64,000 bases of DNA from Parabacteroides gordonii MS-1 = DSM 23371 (lineage in GTDB: Bacteria; Bacteroidota; Bacteroidia; Bacteroidales; Tannerellaceae): contig NZ_KQ033919.1 of assembly GCF_000969825.1 (NCBI RefSeq), positions 3,980,749-4,044,748 of the forward strand. Reading direction: 5' to 3'. Below the pieces are notes generated by a model, which was given only the letters and a program-made list of their open reading frames with translations, was not told the DNA's origin and ran no database searches. Shown here in pieces: positions 6,330-14,932 of the stretch. The translations under genes and the position numbers were made by a program. Each line of letters opens with the position of its first letter. Position 1 is the stretch's first letter.

Positions 6330-9287
6330 ATGAGCGGAATACCGGACTTTAAGAACCTTGTGTTTAAAGACACATCCTTCGCCAATCTAATGAATAAGCG
6401 TATATATAATGTATTGCTTATCGCCACTAAATATGATGCCTTTATGTTGGAAGACGACGGGCGGGTAGACGAACAGATATTTAACGAATATACTTCGCTG
6501 AGCCTTCGTTATCCACCCCGTTTTACCCAGGTGACAACGGAAGAAGAGGCACTTGCCGAGCTGAAAGACCGCAACTTTGAACTGATTATCTGTATGCCTA
6601 ATATGGATAACCGCGACATCTTTGCGGCGGCCAAAGAAATCAAAGTGCATTATCCTAATATTCCGATCGTGGTGCTGACACCTTTCTCGAAGGAAGTTTC
6701 CAAACGTATTGCCAACGAAGACCTGAGCGCGATCGACTATGTGTTCAGTTGGCTGGGTAATGCGGAGCTGTTGCTGGCCATCATCAAGTTGATAGAGGAT
6801 AAATGGAATGCGCCCGACGATACGAAGAGTGTCGGCGTGCAGATCATCCTGCTGGTGGAAGACTCTATCCGTTTCTATTCTTCGGCTTTACCACATTTAT
6901 ATAAATTCGTGCTGGAGCAAAGCCAGATGTTTGCCCAGGAAGCATTGAACGGTCATCAGCGTACCTTGCGTATGCGTGGGCGTCCAAAGATCAAGCTGGC
7001 CCGTAATTATGAGGAAGCTGTCCGCATTTTTAACCAGTACCGGGATAATATGCTCGGTATCGTTTCGGATATGAGTTTCATGCACGACGGGGTGAAAGAT
7101 CCTTATGCCGGGTATAAGTTCGGGCAGTATGTCCGTAAGACGGGGCTGATCATTCCTTTTGTCCTGGAGTCGTCCGAGTCGTGCAATAAGGTATATGCGA
7201 AAGAGTTGGGAGCTTCGTTTATCGATAAGAATTCGAAGAGTTACCCGCAGGATCTCCGTAAGAAGATCATGCAACGTTTCGGGTTCGGCGACTTCGTGAT
7301 CCTTAATCCGCAGACAAAGGAAGAGATTATGCGTATCAAAGACCTGAAGGATTTGCAGAAGAAAGTCTTCCAGATCCCCGACGATTCGCTGGTCTACCAT
7401 CTTTCGCGCAACCATTTCTCTCGCTTCTTCTATTCGCGTGCCATGTTTCCGCCCGCAGAGGTGTTGAAGCGGGTGGATGTGAGCGACTATAAAGATATGG
7501 ATGAGGCTCGTAAACTGATATTCGACCTGATCGTGCAATACCGCCGGATGAAGAACTCCGGTGTAGTAGCCATCTACCAGAAAGACCGCTTCGACGAATA
7601 CAGTAACTTTGCCCGTATCGGCGAAGGTTCGCTGGGAGGAAAGGGTAGAGGCCTGGCCTTTATGGGGGCGATGGTGAAACGTTACCCCAAACTGGAAACG
7701 GAGAACTTCAATACCAACATACCGAAGACGGTCGTGATATGTACCGACATCTTCGACGAGTTTATGGAAACGAACGAGTTGCTGCCCATCGCCCTGAGTG
7801 ATGCGGACGATGAGACGATCCTTAAATACTTCCTTCGTGCCAGTCTGCCGGCCAGCCTGATCGACGATTTGATGGCTTTCTTCGATGTGGTGAAGAGCCC
7901 GATTGCCGTCCGTTCGTCCAGCCTGCTCGAAGATTCGCATTATCAACCGTTCGCTGGAATTTATTCTACCTATATGGTTCCCCGCATGGAAGATAAATAT
8001 GAGATGCTGCGTATTCTGAGCGATGCCATCAAGGCGGTGTACGCTTCCGTCTTTTATCGTGATAGTAAGGCGTATATGATGGCAACATCCAACCTGATCG
8101 ACCAGGAGAAGATGGCGGTCGTGTTGCAGGAGGTGGTAGGAAACCGTTACAACGATCATTTCTATCCGACTATTTCCGGTGTGGCCCGTTCACTGAATTT
8201 CTACCCGATCGGTAACGAGAAGGCGGAAGATGGCATTGCCAATATCGCCCTCGGACTGGGTAAATATATCGTGGATGGCGGACAGACATTGCGTTTCTCC
8301 CCGCGTCACCCGCACAATATCCTGCAAATGAGTACGATGGATTTCGCCCTTCGGGAAACGCAAACCCGTTTTTATGCGCTCGACCTGAAGAACCTGGCGG
8401 AACAGTTTTCTATCGACGACTCGTTCAACCTGACGCGCCTGGGCTTGAAGGAGGCCGACGCAGACGGTTCCCTGAAATATATTGTTTCTACTTACGATCC
8501 TTACGATCAGATTATCCGCGACGGTTATTATTCCGGCGGACGGAAAATCCTGTCTTTCGTCAATATCCTGCAACATGATGTATTCCCTCTGGCCAAGACC
8601 CTGGATGAATTACTCAGTATCGGACAGAAAGAGATGGGACGTCCCGTCGAGATCGAGTTCGCCGTCAATGTCGATCCGAATAATCACGATAAGGCAACCT
8701 TCTATCTCCTTCAGATCCGACCGATCGTAGATAATAAGGAGATTATGGATGAGGATCTGACGCAGGTGCAGAACGAAGAGACGATCCTGTCGTCTACCAG
8801 CGTGCTCGGACATGGCATCGTAACGGATGTACAGGATATTATCTATGTGAAAAGCGGGGCTTTCAACTCATCGAACAATCAGCTGATCGCTTATGAAATA
8901 GAGAAACTGAACCGGCGCTTTACCGAAGAGGAAAAGAACTATGTACTGGTCGGCCCCGGACGTTGGGGAAGCAGCGACCACTGGTTGGGTATTCCGGTGA
9001 AGTGGCCGCATATCAGCAATGCCCGCGTAATAGTGGAATGTGGTCTTGAGAACTACCGTGTCGATCCGAGCCAGGGAACGCACTTCTTCCAGAACCTGAC
9101 CTCTTTCGGTGTCGGATATTTCACTATCAATCCATTCAAGGGAGACGGCTGGTTCGATGAGGCCTACCTGAATGCCTTGCCGGCTGTCGAGGATACGGAG
9201 TATCTGCGGCATGTTCATTTTGATAAACCGATCGTTATCAAGATGGATGGAAAGAAGAGTTTAGGCGTGGTACTTAAGCCGGAATGA
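6330..9287 (+). CDS. Receiver-like/PPDK N-terminal ATP-binding domain protein (PEP synthase-like, incomplete)
   Basis: A 985-residue cytoplasmic protein. Residues about 25-155 form a receiver-like fold that lacks the acceptor Asp. A second receiver-like region at about 168-330 keeps LLVEDS, Asp247 in GIVSDMSF and a lysine in SFIDKNS, so it might be phosphorylatable. From about 430 to 830 comes the nucleotide-binding domain of PEP synthase/PPDK (GSLGGKGRGLAFM; VRSSSLLEDSHYQPFAG; FYLLQIRPI). The swivelling phosphohistidine domain and the PEP-binding domain are absent, so it cannot perform the normal PEP synthase reaction alone. It is often labelled PEP synthase in annotations, but that name is misleading. 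It may be a signal-controlled ATP-dependent phosphotransferase; the partner is unknown. A histidine kinase gene follows. Confidence 0.85.
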   Translation: MSGIPDFKNLVFKDTSFANLMNKRIYNVLLIATKYDAFMLEDDGRVDEQIFNEYTSLSLRYPPRFTQVTTEEEALAELKDRNFELIICMPNMDNRDIFAAAKEIKVHYPNIPIVVLTPFSKEVSKRIANEDLSAIDYVFSWLGNAELLLAIIKLIEDKWNAPDDTKSVGVQIILLVEDSIRFYSSALPHLYKFVLEQSQMFAQEALNGHQRTLRMRGRPKIKLARNYEEAVRIFNQYRDNMLGIVSDMSFMHDGVKDPYAGYKFGQYVRKTGLIIPFVLESSESCNKVYAKELGASFIDKNSKSYPQDLRKKIMQRFGFGDFVILNPQTKEEIMRIKDLKDLQKKVFQIPDDSLVYHLSRNHFSRFFYSRAMFPPAEVLKRVDVSDYKDMDEARKLIFDLIVQYRRMKNSGVVAIYQKDRFDEYSNFARIGEGSLGGKGRGLAFMGAMVKRYPKLETENFNTNIPKTVVICTDIFDEFMETNELLPIALSDADDETILKYFLRASLPASLIDDLMAFFDVVKSPIAVRSSSLLEDSHYQPFAGIYSTYMVPRMEDKYEMLRILSDAIKAVYASVFYRDSKAYMMATSNLIDQEKMAVVLQEVVGNRYNDHFYPTISGVARSLNFYPIGNEKAEDGIANIALGLGKYIVDGGQTLRFSPRHPHNILQMSTMDFALRETQTRFYALDLKNLAEQFSIDDSFNLTRLGLKEADADGSLKYIVSTYDPYDQIIRDGYYSGGRKILSFVNILQHDVFPLAKTLDELLSIGQKEMGRPVEIEFAVNVDPNNHDKATFYLLQIRPIVDNKEIMDEDLTQVQNEETILSSTSVLGHGIVTDVQDIIYVKSGAFNSSNNQLIAYEIEKLNRRFTEEEKNYVLVGPGRWGSSDHWLGIPVKWPHISNARVIVECGLENYRVDPSQGTHFFQNLTSFGVGYFTINPFKGDGWFDEAYLNALPAVEDTEYLRHVHFDKPIVIKMDGKKSLGVVLKPE

Positions 9288-9288
9288 G

Positions 9289-9322
9289 AAAAAGTTGTTG
9301 TTTTTCAACAATTTTCTTCTCA
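9289..9322 (+). terminator. Probable terminator after the PPDK-domain gene
   Basis: The sequence AAAGTTGTTG, a 5-nt T loop and CAACAATTTT form a roughly 10-bp stem with one G-U pair. A pyrimidine stretch follows immediately after the stop codon. It is AT-rich, hence moderate confidence. Confidence 0.5.
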
Positions 9323-9349
9323 GGGCTTTTTTGTGTTATTTTATTCATA

Positions 9350-9357
9350 TACATTTG
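9350..9357 (+). promoter_or_regulatory. -7 box for the PAS histidine kinase
   Basis: TACATTTG matches the consensus. A TTTG at 9330-9333 could be the -33 element, although its 16-bp spacing is short. The implied leader is about 85 nt. Confidence 0.4.
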
Positions 9358-9450
9358 TAACTATCTTATAGCGCATGAAAATTAAAACGTATATAATTAG
9401 GCGGATTAATATACGCATTTGTGTATCAGAATAGACTAAAGAAGGGACGA

Positions 9451-11778
9451 ATGGGACAAGCTGGAGAAAATGAAACGGAATCAGGTAAAGATGAGCAGGC
9501 TTTTTTTGAGGAGGAAATATCCAAATTAATAGAAGATCAATATCTGTTCACGGAAAGTATCTATGCCTACCTGCCAATAGGTATTGAAATATATGATGCA
9601 GAAGGTCTTTTGCGTAGCGTCAACGACTATGCTTTACGTATGTACGGCATAGCTGACCGGGCAACGGTGGTAGGGACGGTCAACTTGTTTAACAGTCCTT
9701 ATATGGACGATACTCTTAAGGCTCAGGTAAAAAACGGAGAGAAAATCTCTTTGGAGTTTGAATATGATTTTGACCAGATAAATAGCGACGCATACTTTTC
9801 TTCTAGCAATAAGAGTACGATGATTTATAACGTACAGGTTGTTGCTATAAGGGGTAAAAAAGGAGGAATTATCGGGCATATATTGCTGGCCAATGATGTA
9901 ACGGCTGTGAGAGAAGCGGAATACCGTACGGAAGAAACCAAGAAAAATCTGGAAATGGCTATGGATGCCGCTAATATGGCTTCCTGGATATATGATGTAC
10001 GCAAGGAAGTTTTTACTCCGCTGTATGGGGAAACTGTATCGGGTGAGACTATGACGATCGAGAATGCACTGAAGATGTTGCATCCCCAGGATCATGCTCC
10101 CTTGAAGCTGCTTTTTTCACAACTGATAAATAAGGAAATTCAAACGGGACAGATCACATTGCGCTTTTATAATGAGCAGGAGCAGCAATATCGTTTCTAT
10201 GAAAGCCGTATGCGGTTATCCTCCGAGCATCTGAGAAGGTTGCAGATTATCGGGACACAACTGGATGTGACGGAAAGAATACAAATGGCAAAGAAGACAC
10301 AGGATCTGATTGCAAAACGTGAGTTGGCCATGAAAGTCAGCAATATCGTCCATTGGGATTTTGATGTGCGGAACCAAAAGTTCGAATCGTATAATGATCC
10401 GGTCAACGACTATGTCAGCGACCGTTTGTTGGCTGTTTCAGAATATATGGATGTTATACATCCGGAAGACCGTCCTTCGGTACAAGCAACTGTACAGTCT
10501 ATGACCGAAGGAAGAGACCATACCTTTAATATCACATGCCGTATGCAAACCAAATATGATGACACCTGGCAATATTGTGACATTATAGGCGTCCCTTTTG
10601 AACGTGATGAAGAGGGGAATATCATACGCTTTACAGGCTTCAGGCAAAACATTCCCAAATTACAGAAATTAAACCGGGAACTTAGAGAAAGAAATTATAG
10701 AATAGAACTTACCTTCAAGACGGTAGGTATGTCTTATTGGGATTTTGATGTAAAGAGCGATATGTTCAGAGCTTTCAACGATCCGGTAAATGACTATCAT
10801 TCGGAAAAAACAATTAAGGCTGATGAATATCTGAAAGTAGCCCATCCGGATGATATCGATTGTGTCTGCGACTATATCAATCATATGCGTCAGGGTGTTG
10901 ACAAGGATTTTAATTTGAAATATCGCTCTAAGACGAAATGGGATGATGAATGGCAGACTTTACTGGTCACCGGTATTCAGGTTGAGAGAGATCTGAAAGG
11001 GCACGTTACCCGCTATACCGGCATAACGATCAATAATACGAAATGGGAAAAGATGATCCAGGAGCTGAAGGAAATGAAAGAAAAGGCGGAACTTTCCGAC
11101 CGGCTTAAATCGGCTTTCCTTGCCAATATGAGTCATGAAATACGCACTCCTTTGAATGCTATTGTCGGTTTCTCCGAACTATTGACAACCTGCGATGATC
11201 CGGAAGAAAAAGAGGAGTATGCCGGTATTATCCAATCAAATAATGAGTTGTTGTTACGGTTGATCAACGATATTCTGGATCTATCCAAGATAGAGTCGGG
11301 TGTTATCGATCGTAAATGCGAGCGGTTTAACCTGGCAAAAGTCTCCGGTGAATTATATACGACGGTGTTACCAAAGATAATAAATCCGGCTGTCAAGTTC
11401 AGTATGGACGATTCTTTTCCGGATTGTTTGGTTGTCTTGGATAGAAGCCGGCTCAAGCAGGTATGGATGAATTTTCTCACCAATGCCGTGAAGTGTACGA
11501 AAGCGGGATATATAAAAATGGGATATTCGATTGAAGGGGGAGGCATACGAATCTATGTGGAAGATACGGGAGTCGGTATTCCCGAAGAAAAACATGATAA
11601 GGTCTTTGCCCGGTTCGAGAAGCTCAATGAGTTTGCACAGGGAACAGGATTAGGGTTAACCATTTCCAAAGCGATTGTTGAATCAGCAGGGGGAAAGGTT
11701 GGATTTACTTCGACTCCCGGTGTCGGATCTACCTTTTGGGCCTGGTTTCCTTGCTCTCCGGAGTTAGTTGAGCAATGA
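9451..11778 (+). CDS. Multi-PAS sensor histidine kinase (soluble, orphan)
   Basis: 775 residues from an ATG preceded by GAAGGGA; a GTG ten codons earlier is in frame but has no ribosome-binding site. There is no membrane segment, so it senses a cytoplasmic signal. An N-terminal PAS (LPIGIEIYDAEG, about 30-130) is followed by three more PAS-like repeats. The last two look like a recent internal duplication, since both contain FNDPVNDY-type motifs and a WDFDV start. Then come HisKA with FLANMSHEIRTPLNAIVGF (His562) and HATPase (VEDTGVGIPEEK, GTGLGLTISKAIVE). No receiver or response-regulator gene adjoins it. The upstream protein with a receiver-like domain is a conceivable partner, but that is speculation. 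Confidence 0.92.
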   Translation: MGQAGENETESGKDEQAFFEEEISKLIEDQYLFTESIYAYLPIGIEIYDAEGLLRSVNDYALRMYGIADRATVVGTVNLFNSPYMDDTLKAQVKNGEKISLEFEYDFDQINSDAYFSSSNKSTMIYNVQVVAIRGKKGGIIGHILLANDVTAVREAEYRTEETKKNLEMAMDAANMASWIYDVRKEVFTPLYGETVSGETMTIENALKMLHPQDHAPLKLLFSQLINKEIQTGQITLRFYNEQEQQYRFYESRMRLSSEHLRRLQIIGTQLDVTERIQMAKKTQDLIAKRELAMKVSNIVHWDFDVRNQKFESYNDPVNDYVSDRLLAVSEYMDVIHPEDRPSVQATVQSMTEGRDHTFNITCRMQTKYDDTWQYCDIIGVPFERDEEGNIIRFTGFRQNIPKLQKLNRELRERNYRIELTFKTVGMSYWDFDVKSDMFRAFNDPVNDYHSEKTIKADEYLKVAHPDDIDCVCDYINHMRQGVDKDFNLKYRSKTKWDDEWQTLLVTGIQVERDLKGHVTRYTGITINNTKWEKMIQELKEMKEKAELSDRLKSAFLANMSHEIRTPLNAIVGFSELLTTCDDPEEKEEYAGIIQSNNELLLRLINDILDLSKIESGVIDRKCERFNLAKVSGELYTTVLPKIINPAVKFSMDDSFPDCLVVLDRSRLKQVWMNFLTNAVKCTKAGYIKMGYSIEGGGIRIYVEDTGVGIPEEKHDKVFARFEKLNEFAQGTGLGLTISKAIVESAGGKVGFTSTPGVGSTFWAWFPCSPELVEQ

Positions 11779-11780
11779 AG

Positions 11781-11828
11781 AAAACAAAGCCCTCTCCGCT
11801 ATATAAGCAAAGAGGGCTTCTTGTTTTG
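11781..11828. terminator. Bidirectional terminator between the kinase and phosphoesterase genes
   Basis: AAGCCCTCT (11787-11795) pairs with AGAGGGCTT (11811-11819), flanked by A-rich and T-rich arms. It serves both converging transcripts. Confidence 0.85.
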
Positions 11829-11841
11829 TATAGGAAAAGGA

Positions 11842-12837
11842 TCAATCTTTCTTCTTAATAAAGTCGGAAGGATAATTTACCTTGTTAATGATTTCGTTAC
11901 CTTTCAGGTGGATCCAGGTTTTAAAACCGTTTTCACCTTCAGTCATTTCGATTACGCGTGCACCGTTTGTCAGGTTGTTGTAAACCGTGTCGCCTCCGGT
12001 GTAACGGCCATAGGCTAATAAGATTCCTTTCCAGTAAACGGCATAATCGTCATCGTGATCATGGCCGACAAAGACACCTTGAACATCTCCCATTTCTTTC
12101 ATGGAAGCAAACAGTCCGGAGTTCAGTTGTGGAGCGCAGGCTTTCTCTTTACGTGTTCCTACCAGGATCGCTGTTTCATCCGAAGCTGCCTGATTATATT
12201 CGGGCAGGGCGATATGGAAGAAAGCCAGGGAAGGGACAGGTGTTCCTCCATTCTGTTTCGTGAATTTGGCACTGTTATCGCGATACCATTGCACCTGGTC
12301 GAACTTGATGTAATCGTATCCGCCGATACCTTCTATCTGGGAATAAGAGTGAGAGTCCATGCAATAAAGCACGACAGCATCTTTATTTCCATTCGATGAT
12401 TTGATCGGAAGAATATAATTGCTGGCTCCCGATACACCTTTTACAGAATCTGTCAGGTTGTAAGGGATCGTTCGGATGATATCGAACAACTGTGTGCGTG
12501 TCAGGCCTTGTTCGTTATCATGGTTACCGAATGTCATGCCGAAAGGTATCTGACGTTTAGCTGCCAGGTTAAGTATGGTACGCATACCTTCTTCGGCCGG
12601 TTGACCATAAATCACATCACCGGTGAAAAGCACCAGATCCGGTTTCTCTGCATCCAGCACTTCATTGATCCTTTCGATCGAAATGGCCGACTTCGGATTG
12701 TTATGGATATAATGTACATCGGTGAATTGTACGATCTTAAATTTACCGTCCTTGTTGAATTTCAGTGACGGCTGTTGGGCGTTGCCGTTCAATAGGCCGA
12801 CCAGCAGGAATATGATACAAAAAAATAACTGTTTCAT
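11842..12837 (-). CDS. Secreted calcineurin-type metallophosphoesterase
   Basis: 331 residues with a signal peptide ending near NGNAQQ. All calcineurin-fold metal motifs are seen: Asp40/His42 in FTDVHY, Asp74 in FTGDVIYG, Asn105-His106 in FGNHDNE, and GHDHDDD near residue 255. It resembles PhoD-unrelated, purple-acid-like phosphodiesterases in which a TDVH segment opens the domain. It is the last gene of the minus-strand phosphoesterase cluster, only 15 bp after the preceding gene. The substrate is unknown. Clustering with an endonuclease/exonuclease/phosphatase-fold protein, a nucleotide-pyrophosphatase-like protein and SusCD suggests stepwise release of phosphate from an imported phosphodiester. 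Confidence 0.9.
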   Translation of the reverse strand: MKQLFFCIIFLLVGLLNGNAQQPSLKFNKDGKFKIVQFTDVHYIHNNPKSAISIERINEVLDAEKPDLVLFTGDVIYGQPAEEGMRTILNLAAKRQIPFGMTFGNHDNEQGLTRTQLFDIIRTIPYNLTDSVKGVSGASNYILPIKSSNGNKDAVVLYCMDSHSYSQIEGIGGYDYIKFDQVQWYRDNSAKFTKQNGGTPVPSLAFFHIALPEYNQAASDETAILVGTRKEKACAPQLNSGLFASMKEMGDVQGVFVGHDHDDDYAVYWKGILLAYGRYTGGDTVYNNLTNGARVIEMTEGENGFKTWIHLKGNEIINKVNYPSDFIKKKD

Positions 12838-12852
12838 CTTCTCGTAGATTTA

Positions 12853-13755
12853 TTATTTAAAAACAGGCATCGAACGGCCGATCCATACTTGCGGTTGTTG
12901 CAGGTTGAAGATTTCGGCAACAGTTGAGGCACAATCGAACTGCATCATGCTGATGTTATCGAAGCAATATCCTTTTTTGATATTCTTTCCGGCAATGATA
13001 AAGGGTGTTTCCATTTCTTGCATGGTCTTTCCGCCATGTCCTTTATTGATACCACCATGATCGGCTGTGATAATGAAGATCGTATCGTCGTACATACCGG
13101 CTTTTTTCACTGCTTCTACAATCTGACCGATATAGCCGTCCAGTTCTTTTATCTTAGCATAATAAGCGGGAGTGTCGTGTCCGTCGGCATGTCCTACATG
13201 GTCGGGGTTGTCAAAAGCGATCATGGTAAGTGTCGGCTTTTTCTCGGTGATGTATTTAACGGCCATTTCGCACAATACGGTCGGTTGTTTGTTATAGTCC
13301 GGGCCTTGTGCATGGTAGCTCAGTGACAAGGTATCCACCAGATATTTGATACCGTCCCAGTCGTAAAGGCAACCTATTTCTGCATCCGGCTGGGCGTCGC
13401 GCAGTAATTGGAAAACGGTCGGGAAAATACCATGCTTGTTCAGTTCGCGTGAAGGCAGTTCGGGTGTTCTTGATCCCCATTCAGTGTATCCGTGAATCTC
13501 CGGCCCTGCTCCCATGAACATGGATGCCCAGTTTACTGCACTGGATGAAGGGAGTACGGAACGTTTCTTCAACGTATAGGAACCCTCTTTCATAAATTGT
13601 TTGGTGACAGGCATCTCTGCTTTTTCTACACTATAAGCTCCCCAGCCGTCCAGACCGATCCAGACTACGTGCTTAGCTTTTGGTTTGGCGGCAAAAGCCG
13701 AACTGATTGTGAAAATGGTTAAAACCAGAATAAGTAATAAGTTTCTCTGTTTCAT
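12853..13755 (-). CDS. Secreted type I phosphodiesterase/nucleotide pyrophosphatase-like enzyme
   Basis: 300 residues with a signal peptide (SSAFAAKPKA). The alkaline-phosphatase superfamily layout is clear: WIGLDGWG with metal-binding Asp36, a nucleophile region LPSSSAVNWASM (one of Ser70-72), FDNPDHVGHADGHD, and a late ITADHGGINKGHGG metal site. The phosphodiesterase/NPP branch is indicated by DPDH-type DNPDHVGH. It likely cleaves phosphodiester or pyrophosphate bonds in the periplasm. It has its own promoter and is followed at once by a metallophosphoesterase gene. Confidence 0.88.
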   Translation of the reverse strand: MKQRNLLLILVLTIFTISSAFAAKPKAKHVVWIGLDGWGAYSVEKAEMPVTKQFMKEGSYTLKKRSVLPSSSAVNWASMFMGAGPEIHGYTEWGSRTPELPSRELNKHGIFPTVFQLLRDAQPDAEIGCLYDWDGIKYLVDTLSLSYHAQGPDYNKQPTVLCEMAVKYITEKKPTLTMIAFDNPDHVGHADGHDTPAYYAKIKELDGYIGQIVEAVKKAGMYDDTIFIITADHGGINKGHGGKTMQEMETPFIIAGKNIKKGYCFDNISMMQFDCASTVAEIFNLQQPQVWIGRSMPVFK

Positions 13756-13783
13756 GATAAGTGTTTAATTTGTATTAGTACCT

Positions 13784-13814
13784 CAAAGGTATGTAAAATA
13801 GGGACGATTACCCA
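13784..13814 (-). promoter_or_regulatory. Promoter of the NPP-like phosphodiesterase gene
   Basis: On the minus strand, TACCTTTG (13784-13791) is a full -7 box. A TTGG lies about 20 bp upstream as a plausible -33 element. It gives the last two genes of the cluster an internal start. Confidence 0.55.
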
Positions 13815-13836
13815 ATTAGCATAGCTTCTTTTATTA

Positions 13837-14907
13837 TTATTTTATAGTGATATCGAATTGGTCATACGACTCGGTTCTCCAGGATTTATCGGCAGTTGTC
13901 GGCGAAATGGCGAAAAGCGGGGAGAAAGTCTTTATCTTGATCGTCTGACCGTCCGGCATAAATTCCATGATACGCAACCAACCGTCGCCACCGTTGCCAT
14001 GCCAGAAACCATCGGCAGTCTGGGCGTTGAACATCATTTGTGGTATTTCTTTTCCGGCCGCATTCTTATCCACGCGGAAAGCAACGTTATCTTTGAACGG
14101 GGCGATCTCACATTCGTGTCCGCAGATGACCATGCAGATATTGGAAGAAGGATAAACGAGTTTCTGCCAGATCGCTTCCCCGTAGTTGGCAGGAGATACT
14201 TTGTAGTTCTCTTTTATGTGACGTTTTCCGTTCCATGCCAGGAAAGAGTGAGTCAGTATAATGACCTTATGGTCTTTATACTTCGGCTTTTCGGTGACGG
14301 TCTTTGCCCATTCGATGGCTTCGTCACGAGGGGCAAACTCCAGGGATACGACAAGTATTTTGCCCCAGGTATCGGTCTCGAATTCGTAGGCTGCATTTTC
14401 AAGTGTCGGGATATCCTGATAGTTGTTCCCTACTTCTACTAATGATTTTCTCCAGCAGGAATTTCTTTCCGAAGGGAAATAGGCAGGAAAACGGCATAAA
14501 CGATTCTCTGACTTTTCGTATCCGTAATCATGATTTCCGGTGCAGATCACGTAAGGTAATTTATTATCCAACCGGGCAAAAGCCTGTGAGGCCGCTTTCC
14601 ATTGCTCTTCGCTGGTTTGGTTGCCGTTTACTCCGTCAGGTATGCGGATTTCGTTCTGTTCAACCAGGTCGCCTGTACATAGAACGGCTTCGATGTTCAG
14701 CCTTTCCTTGTTGTTGGCCGTCCAGGCGGTCATCAGTTCGAATAAGGGCTGGTTTACATCGAATTTGGTGTAACTCTGCGGGTCGGGGAGCAGGATCATG
14801 GAGAATGATTTGCTATCCGTTAACTGGGGTTGTACAGGTTGTACCTGGGCGGTAACCGTTAATAGGTTGAGCAGGATACCGATCGATAGAATAAGTCTTT
14901 TTTTCAT
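13837..14907 (-). CDS. Secreted metallophosphoesterase
   Basis: 356 residues with a signal peptide (ILLNLLTVTAQ). Calcineurin-type motifs appear in a variant form: LLPDPQSYTKF at the first metal site (DPQ instead of DxH), CTGDLVEQN, CTGNHDYG, LTHSFLAWNG and CGHECEIAPF. This variant is common in large Bacteroidetes exophosphatases. It is a different subfamily from the product of 11842-12837, so the cluster carries two non-redundant metallophosphoesterases. It starts 25 bp after the LamG/EEP gene and is probably co-transcribed with it. Confidence 0.88.
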   Translation of the reverse strand: MKKRLILSIGILLNLLTVTAQVQPVQPQLTDSKSFSMILLPDPQSYTKFDVNQPLFELMTAWTANNKERLNIEAVLCTGDLVEQNEIRIPDGVNGNQTSEEQWKAASQAFARLDNKLPYVICTGNHDYGYEKSENRLCRFPAYFPSERNSCWRKSLVEVGNNYQDIPTLENAAYEFETDTWGKILVVSLEFAPRDEAIEWAKTVTEKPKYKDHKVIILTHSFLAWNGKRHIKENYKVSPANYGEAIWQKLVYPSSNICMVICGHECEIAPFKDNVAFRVDKNAAGKEIPQMMFNAQTADGFWHGNGGDGWLRIMEFMPDGQTIKIKTFSPLFAISPTTADKSWRTESYDQFDITIK

Positions 14908-14932
14908 ACGTGTTTATCTTTATGATATGATT

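Noticed and set aside
6897-8159. 420-codon open frame on the minus strand
   Set aside because: It lies wholly within the PPDK-domain gene, is His/Val/Ile-rich with no recognisable motif, and has no promoter. A shadow of the coding strand.
6330-9287. Phosphoenolpyruvate synthase
   Set aside because: Only the ATP-binding domain is present; the phosphohistidine and PEP-binding domains are missing.
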